From: Chloroflexota bacterium
GTDB taxonomy: Bacteria > Chloroflexota > Dehalococcoidia > SAR202 > UBA826
Direction: 5' to 3'
Assembly (NCBI GenBank): GCA_002696685.1
Contig: NZSI01000025.1
Coordinates: 3,240 to 16,498 of the forward strand
Length of the DNA stretch: 13,259 nucleotides
Shown: positions 1-6,195 of the stretch, piece after piece
How positions within the stretch are numbered: position 1 is the first letter of the stretch
Layout of the letters: each line of letters begins with the position of its first letter
Notes under the pieces: model-generated
Databases searched by the model: none
Told to the model about the DNA's origin: nothing
Seen by the model: only the letters and a program-made list of their open reading frames with translations
Position numbers and translations under genes: made by a program

Positions 1-33
1 GGTGTGAATCAAAGGTTAAAGAGGGAGGATGGT

Positions 34-825
34 ATGGCTGACTTAAAAGTTGTAGTTCACGGTGCTCTCGGCAAAATGGGGCAAGAAGTCCTCAATGCCG
101 TAAACATCACTGACGGCCTGGTGGCGATTGGGGGTGCAGACTTTGCTGCCTCAGAAGACATTTTAAAGATTCCAAACAGCACCTCTGAAATCCCACTTAC
201 CAACGACTTATCCCAAGTAATAGCCGACGCTGATGTAGTGGTTGATTTTACGAATGCCGAGGGAGCCAGAAATGTAATGACGGTTTCAGCTCCAGCAGGA
301 GTGCATTGCGTCATTGGGTCTACCGGTATGTCAGAAAAAGACTTAACACTCGCACAAACCCTTGCTACAGATAACGGAACAAGTATCATCATTGCCCCTA
401 ATTTTGCCATGGGAGCGGTTCTCATGACACATTTGGTAGGTCTTGCTTCGAAGTTCTTCGACTACGCAGATCTGACAGAAGTCCATCATGAAGCAAAAAT
501 AGACGCACCTTCCGGAACTGCAATATCAATTGCTCAAGCAGCGGCGGATGGGAAAAAGAGCTTATTCGAAGCACCCTCAGCTGAAAAGGAACTCATCAAC
601 CACACAAGAGGTGGGGATCACGCAGGTGTAGTAATTCATAGTGGAAGAATGCCGGGACGTGTTGCACATCATGAAATGGTTTTTGGGGCTCTAGGGCAAA
701 CGCTGACTATACGCCATGATTCAATAAACCGAGAAAGCTTCATGCCTGGTGTAATAATGGCGATAAAAGAGTCAGTAACTAGCAAAGGGCTGACGGTTGG
801 TCTAGATAAAATCATGGGCTTATAA
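34..825 (+). CDS. dapB: 4-hydroxy-tetrahydrodipicolinate reductase
   Basis: This cytoplasmic enzyme reduces hydroxy-tetrahydrodipicolinate to tetrahydrodipicolinate with NAD(P)H in the lysine/diaminopimelate pathway. The N-terminal Rossmann motif GALGKMG lies at residues 10-16. The family signature EVHHEAKIDAPSGTA (about 149-163) carries the His-His pair (151-152), Lys155 and the SGT substrate loop. At 263 residues it has the usual family length. I chose the ATG at 34 because GAGGGAGG (21-28) ends 5 nt upstream; an in-frame GTG at position 4 would add ten residues unlike the family and lacks a visible ribosome site. It is first in a tight dapB-asd-dapA run, with 21 nt to asd, so co-transcription is likely; the promoter would lie before the window. 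Identification is firm. Confidence 0.96.
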   Translation: MADLKVVVHGALGKMGQEVLNAVNITDGLVAIGGADFAASEDILKIPNSTSEIPLTNDLSQVIADADVVVDFTNAEGARNVMTVSAPAGVHCVIGSTGMSEKDLTLAQTLATDNGTSIIIAPNFAMGAVLMTHLVGLASKFFDYADLTEVHHEAKIDAPSGTAISIAQAAADGKKSLFEAPSAEKELINHTRGGDHAGVVIHSGRMPGRVAHHEMVFGALGQTLTIRHDSINRESFMPGVIMAIKESVTSKGLTVGLDKIMGL

Positions 826-846
826 AAATACCTATCGGAGAGAAAA

Positions 847-1878
847 TTGGATTCTTGTAAAGTTGCGGTAATAGGGGCAACGGGAGCGGTGGGACGAGTG
901 TTCCTACAAATAGCCGAGGAACGCAATTTCCCCATAGAACAAATAAGGCTCTGTGCTTCAGAAAGATCTGTTGGCAAAAAACTAAATTTCAGAGGGCAAG
1001 ATATAGAAGTAGAACTATGTACACCCGCCCTACTGGATGAAGTCGATTTTTCCTTCATATCAGCCAGTGGAGATGTAAGTAGGAAAATAGCTCCCCTATC
1101 GGCAAAACACGGTGCGGTAGCAATAGATGATAGTTCAGCCTTTCGCATGACTGACACGGTTCCCCTAGTGGTCCCGGAAGTTAATGCAGATGATTTAAAT
1201 AACCACAAGGGAATAGTAGCGATACCAAATTGCTCAACAACTCCTCTCGTCATGGTTCTCAAACCACTTTCGAGTCAAGCCAAAATCAAAAGAGTGGTGG
1301 TGGACACGTTTCAATCTGTAACCGGAACTGGTTCAGCTGCTCTCGAGGAAATGAAAACGCAAAGTTCTGAAGTCTTGGAGGGTAAAAACCCCAAGGCGAA
1401 GGAATACCCGCATCAAATTGCTTTCAACGTTCTTCCACATATAGAACCCTTTCAGGAGAATGGGTACACAAACGAAGAAATGAAGATGCTTAACGAAACT
1501 CAAAAAATCCTTCATGATTCGGAAGTGATGGTTTCAGCGACCTGCGTAAGAGTTCCAGTTGCAGTAAGCCACAGTGAGGCCATTCACATAGAGTTTGATA
1601 AACCTATTGACCCTAAAACAGTCAGATCTATTTTAGGTGAACAGCCGGGAATAAGGATTGTAGACGACCCATTTTCCAATGTGTATCCTATGCCCATAGA
1701 AGCGGCTGGATCCGATGAGGTGTTAGTCGGGAGAATACGACGAGATATTTCGAACCCAAATGGAATAGCTTTATGGGTAGTCTGCGATAACCTTCGTAAG
1801 GGTGCAGCATTAAATGCAATCCAAATAGCAGAGGAAATGATGCGAAGAGATTTAGTAGCTCAGTCCTCCTGGAGGTAA
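847..1878 (+). CDS. asd: Aspartate-semialdehyde dehydrogenase (TTG start)
   Basis: This enzyme reduces aspartyl phosphate to aspartate semialdehyde with NADPH, the branch-point step towards lysine, threonine and methionine. The N-terminal nucleotide-binding motif is GATGAVG (residues 10-16). The catalytic cysteine is Cys129 in PNCSTT, and the probable catalytic base is His242 in VSHSEA. The 343 residues match the family. The start is a TTG: GGAG at 837-840 sits 6 nt before it, the Rossmann motif begins a few codons later, and no ATG or GTG lies in a suitable place. It lies 21 nt after dapB, and its last codons contain the ribosome site of dapA (GGAGG, 1871-1875). The product feeds DapA directly. 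Identification is firm; only the rare start codon is unusual. Confidence 0.95.
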   Translation: MDSCKVAVIGATGAVGRVFLQIAEERNFPIEQIRLCASERSVGKKLNFRGQDIEVELCTPALLDEVDFSFISASGDVSRKIAPLSAKHGAVAIDDSSAFRMTDTVPLVVPEVNADDLNNHKGIVAIPNCSTTPLVMVLKPLSSQAKIKRVVVDTFQSVTGTGSAALEEMKTQSSEVLEGKNPKAKEYPHQIAFNVLPHIEPFQENGYTNEEMKMLNETQKILHDSEVMVSATCVRVPVAVSHSEAIHIEFDKPIDPKTVRSILGEQPGIRIVDDPFSNVYPMPIEAAGSDEVLVGRIRRDISNPNGIALWVVCDNLRKGAALNAIQIAEEMMRRDLVAQSSWR

Positions 1879-1883
1879 ATTGA

Positions 1884-2777
1884 ATGGCAACTTTTGGAAG
1901 ATTACTAACAGCAATGATCACGCCATTTGACGAAAAAGGGAATATTGACTTTCCTCAAGCCAGAAAATTGGCAAAAGGGCTTACGGAGTCAGGCACCGAC
2001 GGCCTAGTAATAGGTGGTACAACTGGGGAATCTCCTTCTATGTCTGATGACGAAAAAATACAATTATTTGCCGAGATCAAAGAAGAAGTAGGTGATACGG
2101 CCTCGGTCATAGCTGGTACCACTGATAATAACCATCGCAAATCTATAGAGTTATCTCAGGAAGCAGAGAAGGTTGGAGTCGATGGACTCCTCCTCACAGT
2201 ACCCGCCTATAATAAGCCTCCTCAGGAGGGCCTTTATCAAAATTTCAAGGCCATTTCAGAAGCTACTTCCCTCCCAGGCTTACTCTACAATGTTCCCTCA
2301 AGAACTGCTCTTAATATGGACGTAGAGACAACCTTAAGACTTGCAGAAATTGACAGCATAGTTGGTGTAAAAGAAGCCTCAAGCGATTATGGTCAAATCA
2401 CTCGCATAATTGATGGAGCACCCGATGGATTTGACGTTTGGTCAGGTAATGACGATGAAACGTTCCCAATAATGTGCGTTGGTGGGTATGGGATCGTCAG
2501 TGTTGCATCAAACCTGTACGGGAACCAGATTAAAAATATGATGGGCCAAATTCTTGAAGGTAATATTGAAGCGGCGGCGGATGCGCACAAAAGATTACTT
2601 CCAATATTTAACGCATTATTCTGGGTAACAAACCCAATACCCATTAAATACGCCGTTAATCGAGCGGGATTCAAGGCGGGCAAAAACAGGCTCCCTCTAT
2701 GCGATCCTGACCAATCATTCACTAGTAAATTCGATGCTGTAATGGATAGGTACGAGGTAGATTTACCAATCAATTAA
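1884..2777 (+). CDS. dapA: 4-hydroxy-tetrahydrodipicolinate synthase
   Basis: This class I aldolase condenses pyruvate with aspartate semialdehyde, the first committed step of diaminopimelate and lysine synthesis. The (beta/alpha)8 family motifs are all present: GGTTGES with Thr46-Thr47, Tyr109 in PAYNKP, Tyr135 and Arg140 in YNVPSRT, and the Schiff-base Lys163 in GVKEASSD. The 297 residues equal the usual length. The ATG at 1884 is preceded by GGAGG (1871-1875) at 8 nt spacing, placed inside the end of asd, and only 5 nt separate the two genes, which suggests coupled translation. It is the last gene of the cluster and converges on purA. No lysine-responsive leader is visible within the cluster. 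Identification is firm. Confidence 0.96.
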   Translation: MATFGRLLTAMITPFDEKGNIDFPQARKLAKGLTESGTDGLVIGGTTGESPSMSDDEKIQLFAEIKEEVGDTASVIAGTTDNNHRKSIELSQEAEKVGVDGLLLTVPAYNKPPQEGLYQNFKAISEATSLPGLLYNVPSRTALNMDVETTLRLAEIDSIVGVKEASSDYGQITRIIDGAPDGFDVWSGNDDETFPIMCVGGYGIVSVASNLYGNQIKNMMGQILEGNIEAAADAHKRLLPIFNALFWVTNPIPIKYAVNRAGFKAGKNRLPLCDPDQSFTSKFDAVMDRYEVDLPIN

Positions 2778-2790
2778 CAAAAACAAAGTA

Positions 2791-2821
2791 GGGATAAAAA
2801 TTAAATCCCAGTCGAGTGGGT
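2791..2821. terminator. Weak candidate terminator between dapA and purA
   Basis: The 48-nt gap between the convergent dapA and purA stop codons holds two short inverted repeats: GGGAT/ATCCC around an A/T-rich loop (2791-2809) and CCCA/TGGG around GTCGAG (2807-2820). Read on the minus strand the second is followed by an ATTTAATTTTT tract, as a purA terminator would be. The stems are only 4-5 bp and overlap, so this is a suggestion only. Confidence 0.28.
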
Positions 2822-2825
2822 ATCT

Positions 2826-4112
2826 TTAAATCACCGACTTTGGCATTATAGTCTGGTCCCGATGCGGACCGGTCGATATTATGTCTACCTTACAGTTAAT
2901 CAACTCTTCCAATCGGTCAACATAAATTTTTGCGTTGGTTGGCAGTTTATGTATATCAGACACTCCCGCTGTAGGCTCATCCCATCCTTTCAATGTCTCA
3001 TAGACGGGCTTGCATCTTTCTAGAGCTGCTGCACCCCCTGGGGGTTCATCTAGTACCTCACCATCAAGTTGATAGGAAGTACAAACATCGAGCGACTCAA
3101 ACCCATCAAGAACATCCAGACGAGTTATCACAGCAGATGTATACCCATTTATTCTTGTGCTATAACGAGCCGCAACTCCATCAAACCATCCTACTCTTCT
3201 GGGTCTTCCTGTAGTAGTCCCAAACTCCTTGGCAAGAGTTCTAATTGTTTCTCCTATCTCATTGAATAATTCTGTCGGAAACGGACCTGCTCCTACTCGC
3301 GTGTTATATGCCTTAAATACTCCCAAAACCGACGTTATATGCTGGGGTTGTATCGCCAAACCAGTGCTTGCCCCCCCAATAGTTGGATTAGAGGAGGTAA
3401 CATACGGATAAGTACCATGATCGAGATCTAATAAAATACCTTGGGCCCCCTCCAGCACAACGTTGCCCCCTCGATCCAAAGTGTCATTAACATATCTGCC
3501 TGCAGGGCCTATAAATGGCTCCAATCTCTCAGCCCAAACTTTACATTTCTCAAACAATTCATCTGAAGATACAGGATCTGATTCATATATTTTGGTTATA
3601 ACCTTGTTAGCAAAGGTCAAAACCTCTTCAAGTCTCACGCGAAGAGTATCCAAATCTAATAAATCAGCCGCCCGGATGCCAGTTCTAGAGGTCTTATCAC
3701 TGTATGCAGGACCAATCCCTTTACCCGTTGTACCGATGGCAGAAATACCACGTGCAGATTCAGCCAAGGTATCCAGTATTATGTGATAAGGCATTATCAA
3801 GTGAGCACGTTCGCTGATGATAAGTCGACCATCTACGCTTATACCTGCCTGAGATAGGGATTCTATTTCCTCTATCAAAACATCGGGGTCGACGACGGTT
3901 CCATTCCCAATGACATTCATCACATCTTCTCTAAAGACTCCACAAGGAATAATGTGGAGACTAAAGTCACCTAAATCGTTTATCACTGTATGCCCGGCGT
4001 TGTTACCACCAGAAAAGCGAGCAACTACATCTGCATCACTTGCAAGGAAATCGATTATTTTCCCTTTACCTTCATCACCCCACTGGGCCCCGAGAACCGC
4101 ATAAGCAGGCAT
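2826..4112 (-). CDS. purA: Adenylosuccinate synthetase
   Basis: PurA joins IMP and aspartate using GTP to give adenylosuccinate, the first step from IMP to AMP. The 428-residue protein opens with GDEGKGK (12-18), whose Asp13 is catalytic, followed by NNAGHT with His41; both fall at the same numbers as in E. coli PurA. Further family blocks are [11 protein letters not shown] (127-137), the [22 protein letters not shown] region (221-243) and [13 protein letters not shown] (299-311). The frame stays open 17 codons further upstream, but the ATG at 4112 is chosen because AGGAGG lies 7 nt before it and because the family begins there. It is convergent with dapA and probably transcribed from its own promoter in the gap at 4113-4302. 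Identification is firm. Confidence 0.96.
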   Translation of the reverse strand: [428 protein letters not shown]

Positions 4113-4257
4113 ATAATGCCCTCCTGTTCCGCTGCACATGAACAGCCCGTTCGCCAGACCCAATCACAGGTGCAGGGTTAGCGCCGGGCAAAAAAATTTC
4201 TCCTCAAAAACAGTGCGCAACTCGCGTCGCAACCCCAGAATTGGGAGATTCAGTAGG

Positions 4258-4263
4258 AGTATA
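4258..4263 (-). promoter_or_regulatory. Possible -10 element upstream of purA
   Basis: On the minus strand TATACT lies about 150 nt before the purA start, in the 190-nt gap between purA and the next minus-strand gene. No convincing -35 hexamer stands at 16-18 nt, so the call is weak. Nothing else recognisable was found in this gap except a small CCCA-GAAT-TGGG inverted repeat near 4234-4245. Confidence 0.25.
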
Positions 4264-4302
4264 TCAGAATCCCCAGAGTCGGCTATACATAAAAAGTCGG
4301 AA

Positions 4303-4671
4303 TTACATAAGTTTCTGAAGGAGCCTTATCGCCTCCTTTCGATACCAAACTAGCTCGTCAGAAGTTAGGTCTACATCTCTTATGTTCTCCGTGTAGTCGT
4401 ACCCCCCTAGAGATGAAGGCCCAGAAAAAATATCAATAGCCAATTCCTGAATGAGTCCTGAAGGAGTAATGACCAAGCAACCCCGGTCAGGAAAATCAGG
4501 CATAGGCTCTAGTTCTATGGCATGGATGGTGTCCATTCCCATAAATCCTGGAAACACCTCTATATGGCCTATCATTTCTTCTATCAGGGCTAAGAGTTCA
4601 TCAGAATTCAGGGAATCAACAGATTCTATTTGTTTCGACAAATTGTCAGGCGTGCATCCGTGACTAGACAT
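4303..4671 (-). CDS. Unrecognised 122-residue acidic protein
   Basis: I do not recognise the family. The protein is acidic and soluble-looking, with no signal peptide or membrane segment. An N-terminal helical stretch rich in Glu, Ser and Leu is followed by a central hydrophobic and proline-containing part (EVFPGFMGMD, PMPDFPDRGCLVITPSG) and a charged C-terminal helix. The ATG at 4671 is preceded by AGGAG at 8 nt spacing; an upstream in-frame GTG at 4710 has no ribosome site. The clear ribosome site and the residue pattern argue for a real gene. It is transcribed away from the tRNA cluster, and its start lies only 3 nt from the -35 box of the tRNA promoter. It lies upstream of purA in the same direction with a gap of 190 nt. 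No function can be given. Confidence 0.7.
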   Translation of the reverse strand: MSSHGCTPDNLSKQIESVDSLNSDELLALIEEMIGHIEVFPGFMGMDTIHAIELEPMPDFPDRGCLVITPSGLIQELAIDIFSGPSSLGGYDYTENIRDVDLTSDELVWYRKEAIRLLQKLM

Positions 4672-4673
4672 AA

Positions 4674-4703
4674 TTGACACTCCTGTTATACCGATACTAT
4701 TAT
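4674..4703 (+). promoter_or_regulatory. Sigma-70-type promoter of the tRNA cluster
   Basis: A perfect TTGACA (4674-4679) and TATTAT (4698-4703, five of six consensus bases) are separated by 18 nt. Transcription would start near 4710, about 16 nt before the first tRNA gene. This is the best promoter in the window and fits a stable-RNA operon. It overlaps the ribosome site of the divergent gene at 4671. Confidence 0.75.
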
Positions 4704-4725
4704 TTAACACCTAAGAGACTAGCAC

Positions 4726-4798
4726 GGCAACGTAGCTCAGGGGTTAGAGCGGGCGCTTCATAAGCGCTAGGTCGCTGGTTCAAATCCAGCCGTTGCCA
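4726..4798 (+). tRNA. tRNA with CAU anticodon (elongator Met or Ile2)
   Basis: A complete cloverleaf is visible: acceptor GGCAACG/CGTTGCC, D stem GCTC/GAGC, anticodon stem GGCGC/GCGCT with loop TTCATAA (anticodon CAT at 4759-4761), T stem GCTGG/CCAGC and discriminator A4798. CCA is not encoded. It is not the initiator: pair 1-72 is G-C and the three G-C pairs of initiator anticodon stems are missing. The acceptor stem looks like elongator tRNA-Met, but the variable and T arms (GGTCGCTGGTTCAA) resemble bacterial tRNA-Ile2, whose C34 is changed to lysidine by TilS. I cannot decide between the two. Confidence 0.95.
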
Positions 4799-4842
4799 GG
4801 GATCTCCGGCGTCCCGGTTACTCACAGCTGAATTACAGCTAA

Positions 4843-4919
4843 GGGCGGTTAGCTCAGCTGGTTAGAGCGCCTGCTTCACACGCAGGAGGTCAGAGGTTCG
4901 AGTCCTCTATCGCCCACCA
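4843..4919 (+). tRNA. tRNA-Val (CAC)
   Basis: The cloverleaf has acceptor GGGCGGT/ATCGCCC with one G-T pair, D stem GCTC/GAGC, anticodon stem CCTGC/GCAGG with loop TTCACAC (anticodon CAC at 4877-4879), T stem AGAGG/CCTCT, discriminator A4916 and an encoded CCA (4917-4919). It is second in the cluster, 44 nt after the CAU tRNA. Confidence 0.97.
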
Positions 4920-4965
4920 AGTAACTGGTTAAGCTGTGGAGTATTGGTACAACGCTGGTGAAAAT

Positions 4966-5051
4966 GCCGAAGTGGCGGAATGGCAGACGCGCTACGTTCA
5001 GGACGTAGTATCCGTAAGGGTGTGTGGGTTCAAATCCCTCCTTCGGCACCA
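4966..5051 (+). tRNA. tRNA-Leu (CAG), attachment site of the downstream element
   Basis: This is a class II tRNA with a long variable arm. The acceptor is GCCGAAG/CTTCGGC, the anticodon stem CTACG/CGTAG with loop TTCAGGA (anticodon CAG at 4999-5001), the discriminator A5048, and CCA is encoded (5049-5051). It is the last gene of the cluster. Its 3' end recurs as a direct repeat at 11193-11218 and a tyrosine recombinase stump lies 86 nt downstream. Both are what is expected when an element integrates into a tRNA 3' end and leaves the gene intact on the left side. Confidence 0.97.
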
Positions 5052-5058
5052 ACCTCCT
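5033..5058 (+). repeat. Left attachment repeat (attL) in the tRNA-Leu 3' end
   Basis: These 26 nt covering the T arm, acceptor strand, CCA and the next bases match 11193-11218 at 22 positions in the same orientation. The identical blocks are AATCCCTC and TCGGCACCAACC. The repeat includes the tRNA-Leu end, so it marks the probable left junction of the element. Confidence 0.6.
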
Positions 5059-5111
5059 AAATTCGTCCTGTTTTGTTCCTAATGTCCAGTGTTTTAGTGG
5101 TGTAAATCCAT

Positions 5112-5133
5112 ATTTTGCCGACATTTTGCCGAC
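5112..5133 (+). repeat. Tandem 11-bp repeats, candidate integrase arm sites (left)
   Basis: ATTTTGCCGAC occurs twice head to tail (5112-5122 and 5123-5133), between the tRNA-Leu end and the integrase stop codon. A third, near-identical copy lies near the right end: GACATTTTGCCGAC (5120-5133) against GACATTTTGTCGAC (11075-11088), 13 of 14 bases in the same orientation. Direct repeats flanking the crossover region are typical arm-type binding sites of tyrosine integrases; that role is inferred. Confidence 0.5.
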
Positions 5134-5137
5134 ATTT

Positions 5138-5350
5138 TTAAGAAATTCTTCTCATTGCACCGACAAAAGACTCAGCTGCTTCCCGTTGCCAACCAGGCAT
5201 CAAATGGCCATACGTATCTAGAGTCATACTTGGACTCGAATGTCCGAGTCGCCGACTGATCATTACCGGACTGCTTCCCTCCTGGATGAGAATGGAAGCA
5301 TGGAAGTGCCTCAAATCATGAAGCCTGATTTTTGAATCTCCCAATCTCAT
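5138..5350 (-). pseudogene. C-terminal remnant of a tyrosine recombinase (integrase)
   Basis: Only the last 70 or so residues of a phage-type integrase remain. The catalytic C-terminal boxes are intact: HDLRH (His11, Arg14 of the remnant), LGHSS (His37) and the nucleophile Tyr47 in LDTYGHL. The N-terminal arm-binding and core-binding domains and the first half of the catalytic domain, with its first Arg and Lys, are missing. The similarity seems to run four codons upstream of the ATG (KRVC, to about 5362) before an in-frame TGA, so the ATG at 5350 is internal and not a true start. The C-terminus faces the tRNA-Leu gene, 86 nt away, as in many tRNA-integrated elements. The missing part is replaced by unrelated GC-rich sequence. 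It cannot encode an active enzyme. Confidence 0.82.
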
Positions 5351-5406
5351 GCAAACTCTTTTTCAGGGCTCAGTTTACGCGTGTAGGATCTAAGGGTTTG
5401 TCCCAT

Positions 5407-6084
5407 TCATTCATTTCGGGCGACATAGACGGTGTTGGCCTCATCCCGGCGCTGTATGGGGTTGGAAAAGGTGACAACATGGGTCTCATAGTAGGCGAAC
5501 ACCTCCGACAGCGCGACCTGGAACTGCTCGTCCGGTGGGTCGTTGGACCACAGGCCAAAGACTCCGCCGGGCAGGAGGTGGGACGTAAGACGGCGTAGAC
5601 CATCGGACTCGTAGAACGACGCGTGGCTGAGGTGCAACACGTTTCGGGGGGAGTGGTCCACGTCCAGCAGTATGGCGTGATACCTCCGACCACGATTCTC
5701 GGGGTCGAATCCTCTAGCCCTCGAGGCGGACATGGCAAAGAAGTCGCCCTGTACAAATCTACACCTGAAGTCGGATGTCAGTTGCTCGCCTAGGGGAAGG
5801 AGGCCCTGTTGGTGCCATTCGATTACCTCCTCCAAAGTTTCTACAATCAGGAGCTCTCGGACCTTTGAGTGTTCCAGAACCGCCCTGGCCGTGTAGCCTA
5901 ACCCTAGGCCCCCGACGACCACGTCCACTTCAGACTCCAAGAGTCCCGCCAGACCCAGATTTGCCAAGGCGACCTCGGCCACAGTGAACAGGCTGGACAT
6001 CAGAAAGTCTTCGTCCAGCTTTATCTCGTATATGTCTATGCCGAGGGTCATTTCCTTGCGTCGGCGCAGGGTCAGCAACCCCAT
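5407..6084 (-). CDS. Spermidine-synthase-like SAM-binding protein
   Basis: The 225-residue protein has the class I methyltransferase/aminopropyltransferase fold. Motif I is VVVGGLGLGYTA (about 55-66), the acidic ribose-binding residue is in LLIVETLEE, and later strands carry FVQGDFFA, ILLDVDHSPRN and GGVFGLWSNDPP. It resembles short proteins usually labelled spermidine synthase in Actinobacteria and Chloroflexota, but the GGGDGG and paired catalytic aspartates of true SpeE are not evident, so polyamine synthesis is unproven; it may be a methyltransferase. The ATG at 6084 keeps the family-like LLTLRRRKE lead; no good ribosome site is seen there, and an internal ATG at 6051 with a close AAGG is the alternative. 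Base composition is clearly GC-richer (55-67% in sampled lines) than the rest of the window, which suggests separate transfer. Its 3' end abuts the broken integrase. Confidence 0.75.
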   Translation of the reverse strand: MGLLTLRRRKEMTLGIDIYEIKLDEDFLMSSLFTVAEVALANLGLAGLLESEVDVVVGGLGLGYTARAVLEHSKVRELLIVETLEEVIEWHQQGLLPLGEQLTSDFRCRFVQGDFFAMSASRARGFDPENRGRRYHAILLDVDHSPRNVLHLSHASFYESDGLRRLTSHLLPGGVFGLWSNDPPDEQFQVALSEVFAYYETHVVTFSNPIQRRDEANTVYVARNE

Positions 6085-6195
6085 TGGTGTTTGACGGTAA
6101 TCAAGCTCTTGAAAGTTAACGCTGGCCTCCCTTGACGCTCTCTGTTAATAAATCAACATAGTAATACGTTCGCTTTCTCGGGTTTAGTTACCGCA

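Noticed and set aside
4113..4163. A 17-residue N-terminal extension of PurA.
   Set aside because: AGGAGG lies just before the ATG at 4112 and the family begins with the residues encoded there, with Asp13 and His41 in standard numbering.
4876..5124. An 82-codon minus-strand frame covering tRNA-Val and tRNA-Leu (with KEGFEPTHPYGYYV and VARLPFRHF).
   Set aside because: It is the reverse translation of two tRNA genes, a well-known false protein in databases; no ribosome site or family supports it.
5407..6084. Naming the SAM-binding protein speE.
   Set aside because: The catalytic aspartate pattern of true spermidine synthases is not evident, so only a family-level name is justified.
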